Of a DNA stretch of 13,639 bases, positions 13,599 through 13,639 are shown piece after piece; position 1 is the first letter of the stretch, and every line of letters begins with the position of its first letter. The position numbers and the translations under genes are program-made. The notes beneath the pieces were generated by a model, which saw only the letters and a list, made by a program, of their open reading frames with translations, did not search any database and was not told the origin of the DNA. The DNA is from Xenococcus sp039190385 (GTDB lineage Bacteria; Cyanobacteriota; Cyanobacteriia; Cyanobacteriales; Xenococcaceae). The stretch is taken from contig JBCCYD010000136.1 of the NCBI GenBank assembly GCA_039190385.1, positions 1-13,639 on the forward strand, in the 5' to 3' direction.

Positions 13599-13634
13599 CA
13601 ATTAGAAAAATTAACTAAGTAATTTTTCTAATTG
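13599..13634. terminator. 15-bp AT-rich inverted repeat, terminator or small mobile hairpin
   Basis: CAATTAGAAAAATTA (13599-13613) and TAATTTTTCTAATTG (13620-13634) pair perfectly around ACTAAG. It could end transcription arriving from the right, or be a small repeat element. Stops occur in all minus-strand frames here. Confidence 0.6.
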
Positions 13635-13639
13635 ACTAA

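Overview
The window looks like cyanobacterial chromosome. The palindrome GCGATCGC (HIP1) occurs more than 20 times, in genes and between them, which is a cyanobacterial hallmark. Several genes have their closest recognisable relatives in cyanobacteria: an ABA4-like protein, a GH57 protein of the cyanobacterial type, a BgtA/GlnQ-type ATPase, a YlqD-like coiled-coil protein and a GldG-like protein. I cannot name a genus. The DNA is AT-rich, with wide intergenic spaces full of repeats.

Layout. 1-401: remains of a DUF5615 (PIN-like) toxin gene with a nonsense codon and no start. 499-2140: two copies of a ~275-bp repeat in the same orientation. The first is split by an intact 876-bp IS5-family element (680-1555); the second is uninterrupted. 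2153-2614: ABA4-like membrane protein on the minus strand. 2615-3019: no gene, but a plus-strand terminator and a palindrome that suggest a small RNA. 3020-4544: a minus-strand pair, SAM methyltransferase then HAD phosphatase, 22 bp apart. 4545-5287: HIP1-based hairpin repeats around an orphan AbrB-type antitoxin. 5288-5937: a complete vapBC-type toxin-antitoxin module. 5951-6874: a REP-associated tyrosine transposase (RAYT) with REP hairpins on both sides. 6890-7216: an SH3b-domain gene broken by an in-frame stop.

From 7384 the content is mostly housekeeping: a GH57 protein (minus), a divergent amino-acid ABC ATPase (plus), a convergent PfkB sugar kinase (minus) with a 28-bp perfect palindrome between the two stops, a YlqD-like protein, a possible 27-residue membrane peptide, an orphan DUF433 antitoxin-like gene with a 22-bp tandem repeat at its stop, and a GldG-like protein at the right edge.

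How the genes fit together. The left half reads as an accessory region: one live toxin-antitoxin pair, two solitary antitoxin-like genes, one dead toxin, an IS and a RAYT/REP locus. The right half carries carbohydrate metabolism (GH57, sugar kinase) and amino-acid uptake. I found no clearly new multi-gene system. The most informative signals are the IS sitting in the loop of a covarying hairpin with an empty-site copy nearby, the covarying HIP1 hairpins, the RAYT/REP locus and the orphan plus-strand terminator.
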